64,000 nucleotides of DNA, from NCBI RefSeq assembly GCF_026802175.1, contig NZ_CP113797.1:4441026-4505025 (forward strand). The letters run 5' to 3'. Below, in pieces: positions 62,960 through 64,000 of the stretch (its first letter is position 1; each line of letters starts with the position of its first letter). The notes beneath the pieces are model-generated. The model was not told the origin of the DNA. It was given only the letters and a program-made list of their open reading frames with translations, and searched no databases. Position numbers and translations under genes: made by a program. This DNA comes from Thermocoleostomius sinensis A174. GTDB taxonomy: Bacteria; Cyanobacteriota; Cyanobacteriia; Elainellales; Elainellaceae.

Positions 62960-63022
62960 CGCAGTTGGTAGCGCGTCGCGATCGCACCGCGAAGGTCAGG
63001 AGTTCGAATCTCCTACTCTCCA
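62950..63022 (+). tRNA. tRNA-Ala (anticodon CGC)
   Basis: A full cloverleaf can be drawn. The acceptor GGGGAGT pairs with ACTCTCC (one G-T pair), and the D stem is GCGC/GCGC. The anticodon stem TCGCG/CGCGA has loop ATCGCAC (anticodon CGC at 62983-62985), and the T arm is AGGAG/CTCCT with loop TTCGAAT. The discriminator base is A at 63022; CCA is not encoded. It reads GCG alanine codons. The HIP1 octamer GCGATCGC covers 62978-62985, inside the anticodon arm. Confidence 0.95.
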
Positions 63023-63180
63023 TGAAGCTAAATCACGCAGTGTTCAAACGGCTTGATCTCAAGGATCGAGTAATGATTCTCAACCGAGATTCGCTCACTG
63101 GATAGAGTTGCCATCCCACTAGAATCTTTCTCTAGGTAGGATGGATTTTGAAAAAAAACGAGTTGACTAATTAAAAGCAG

Positions 63181-63335
63181 GCGTTGCTGAACAGAGGTAT
63201 GATTCTCGGGCTGGCGCTTCTTGCAGCCCTCACTCTACCCCTCTCGCAAAAGAAAGGGAACGACAAGTCTGGCTCCCTGCTCCCAAGGGAGAAGGGTTGG
63301 AGATGAGGGCAATTCACCTCTGCATTCAGCAACGC
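63181..63335. mobile_element. MITE-like element with terminal inverted repeats
   Basis: The ends GCGTTGCTGAACAGAGGT (63181-63198) and ACCTCTGCATTCAGCAACGC (63316-63335) are inverted complements apart from a 2-base gap. About 155 bases in total, with no transposase frame. GCGTTGCTGA ends are common on cyanobacterial insertion sequences, so this is probably a non-autonomous derivative. Inside is a copy (63227-63309) of the CCCTCAC...GATGAGGG dispersed repeat. Confidence 0.7.
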
Positions 63336-63410
63336 ATAAACGCAAACGCTCTCAGTACAACTTCTTTGCATGTTTGCATTTGCCCATTCGCAATCCATGC
63401 ATTCATATCT

Positions 63411-64000
63411 ATGATGACGACGAATTTGAGCCAGCGATCTTTGAGCCACCCCATCACGCTACTGACCCGTCTTGCCTATGGTGTCGGGGACTTTGGACCC
63501 TCGATGGCCGGCAATACCTTAATGGTATTCTTCTTCTTTTTTTTAACCACAGTGGCAGGGTTATCACCCGATCGAGCCGGACTAATTTTATGCCTCAGTC
63601 AAGGTTGGAGCGCGGTCAGCACCCTGTGCATTGGAGCCTTGAGCGATCGCACTCAAAGTTCATGGGGACGCCGGCGAATTTGGTTATTGAGCAGTGCTCC
63701 AATCTTGGGCTTGAGTTTCTGGCTCCATTGGTGGGTACCACCAGGCGGTGAATGGTTGCGCTTTAGCTACTTTTTGCTGATGGCGCTGCTGTTTCAAACG
63801 GCCGGAAACGCCTTCACAATTCCCTATGGAGCGCTACTGACTGACCTGAGCGATCGTCATGATGAACATATTCGCCTCAATGGCTTTCGGTTTGGCTTTT
63901 CTCTGAGTGGTTGCATTCTGTCGCTACTGCTCGCCCAAGGCATGGATCGCTGGATCAGTCAGCCACAACAACGGGTGTTTAACTTGGGATTAATTGGTGC
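63411..64000 (+). CDS. MFS (GPH-type) transporter, N-terminal part (partial)
   Basis: An open frame from the ATG at 63411 runs off the right edge, giving at least 196 residues. It starts PITLLTRLAYGVGDFGPSMA and has hydrophobic segments near 30-55, 60-80, 90-110, 118-140 and 160-180. The loop ALSDRTQSSWGRRRIWLL is the cytoplasmic GxxxDR-type loop of the glycoside-pentoside-hexuronide/MFS_2 family. PYGALLTDLSDRHDEHIRLNG also fits that family. It is probably a sugar:cation symporter; the substrate is unknown. A second ATG follows directly at 63414. Confidence 0.88.
   Translation, partial: MMTTNLSQRSLSHPITLLTRLAYGVGDFGPSMAGNTLMVFFFFFLTTVAGLSPDRAGLILCLSQGWSAVSTLCIGALSDRTQSSWGRRRIWLLSSAPILGLSFWLHWWVPPGGEWLRFSYFLLMALLFQTAGNAFTIPYGALLTDLSDRHDEHIRLNGFRFGFSLSGCILSLLLAQGMDRWISQPQQRVFNLGLIG

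Noticed and set aside
63221-63751. 176-codon plus-strand frame at the right end
   Set aside because: It runs through the MITE-like element and then out of frame over the MFS transporter, whose hydrophobic frame from 63411 is the real one.
1-64000. CRISPR array or defence island
   Set aside because: No regularly spaced direct repeats with unique spacers, and no cas, restriction or abortive-infection genes were recognised.

Overview
The window reads as chromosome of a filamentous or gas-vacuolate cyanobacterium. The palindrome GCGATCGC (HIP1) and its core CGATCG recur throughout. Several families are cyanobacterial hallmarks: ferredoxin-dependent sulfite reductase, GuaB3, a Psb32-like TPM protein, the DUF3038/DUF4335 pair, DUF4079, a group 2 sigma factor, cyanobacterial-type GvpA/J/K/F/G, and the asd-dapA-rnj and tig-clpP-clpX clusters. 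No rRNA operon, phage, CRISPR array or intact insertion sequence was seen. One tRNA gene, tRNA-Ala(CGC), is present. The species cannot be named from this sequence.

Layout. 1-1430: a coiled-coil membrane protein running off the left edge. 1.8-6.0 kb: a gas-vesicle operon with a two-domain AAA ATPase followed by gvpA, gvpJ, gvpK, gvpF and gvpG; no gvpC or gvpN is in the window. 6-19.5 kb: housekeeping and regulation (SRPBCC protein, ACT-domain malic enzyme, sigma factor, DCC protein, ABC ATPase, LOG-family protein, thioredoxin, GuaB3, an SPFH protein overlapping a ribbon-helix-helix gene, an ECF sigma/anti-sigma pair, and a divergent Tat-exported ferritin-like protein). 20-28 kb: sulfite reductase with an apparent DNA-binding tail, the pyrF operon, a 36-residue membrane peptide, and a 1296-residue DUF4347/RTX exoprotein. 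28.6-34.9 kb: a degenerate histidine kinase, a lipoprotein phosphoesterase, an antiporter, an aldo/keto reductase and an orphan polyamine-type permease. 35-45 kb: a 1305-residue binding-protein/DUF4912/MSGxG-repeat protein, a YqgF-like nuclease, a cellulose-synthase-like enzyme, DUF4079, a methyltransferase and an RPI-repeat protein. 45.7-52.3 kb: Psb32-like protein, DUF3038/DUF4335, a vertebrate-type protein-arginine deiminase and a 2-oxoglutarate oxygenase. 52.5-64 kb: asd-dapA-rnj, tig-clpP-clpX, an alpha/beta hydrolase, an HAD protein overlapping the tRNA gene, a MITE-like element and an MFS transporter running off the right edge.

The items most worth a second look are the peptidylarginine deiminase with a complete catalytic set, the ribbon-helix-helix extension on sulfite reductase, the AAA ATPase heading the gvp operon, the binding-protein/DUF4912/MSGxG giant, the kinase that has lost its glycine-rich lid, and a set of short perfect tandem duplications at gene boundaries, one of which triplicates a start codon.

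Two genes at the window edges (1-1430 and 63411-64000) and the small membrane peptide at 24038-24148 were found by translating the sequence by eye. Several starts were moved to internal GTG, TTG or ATG codons that have better ribosome-binding sites or family fit.
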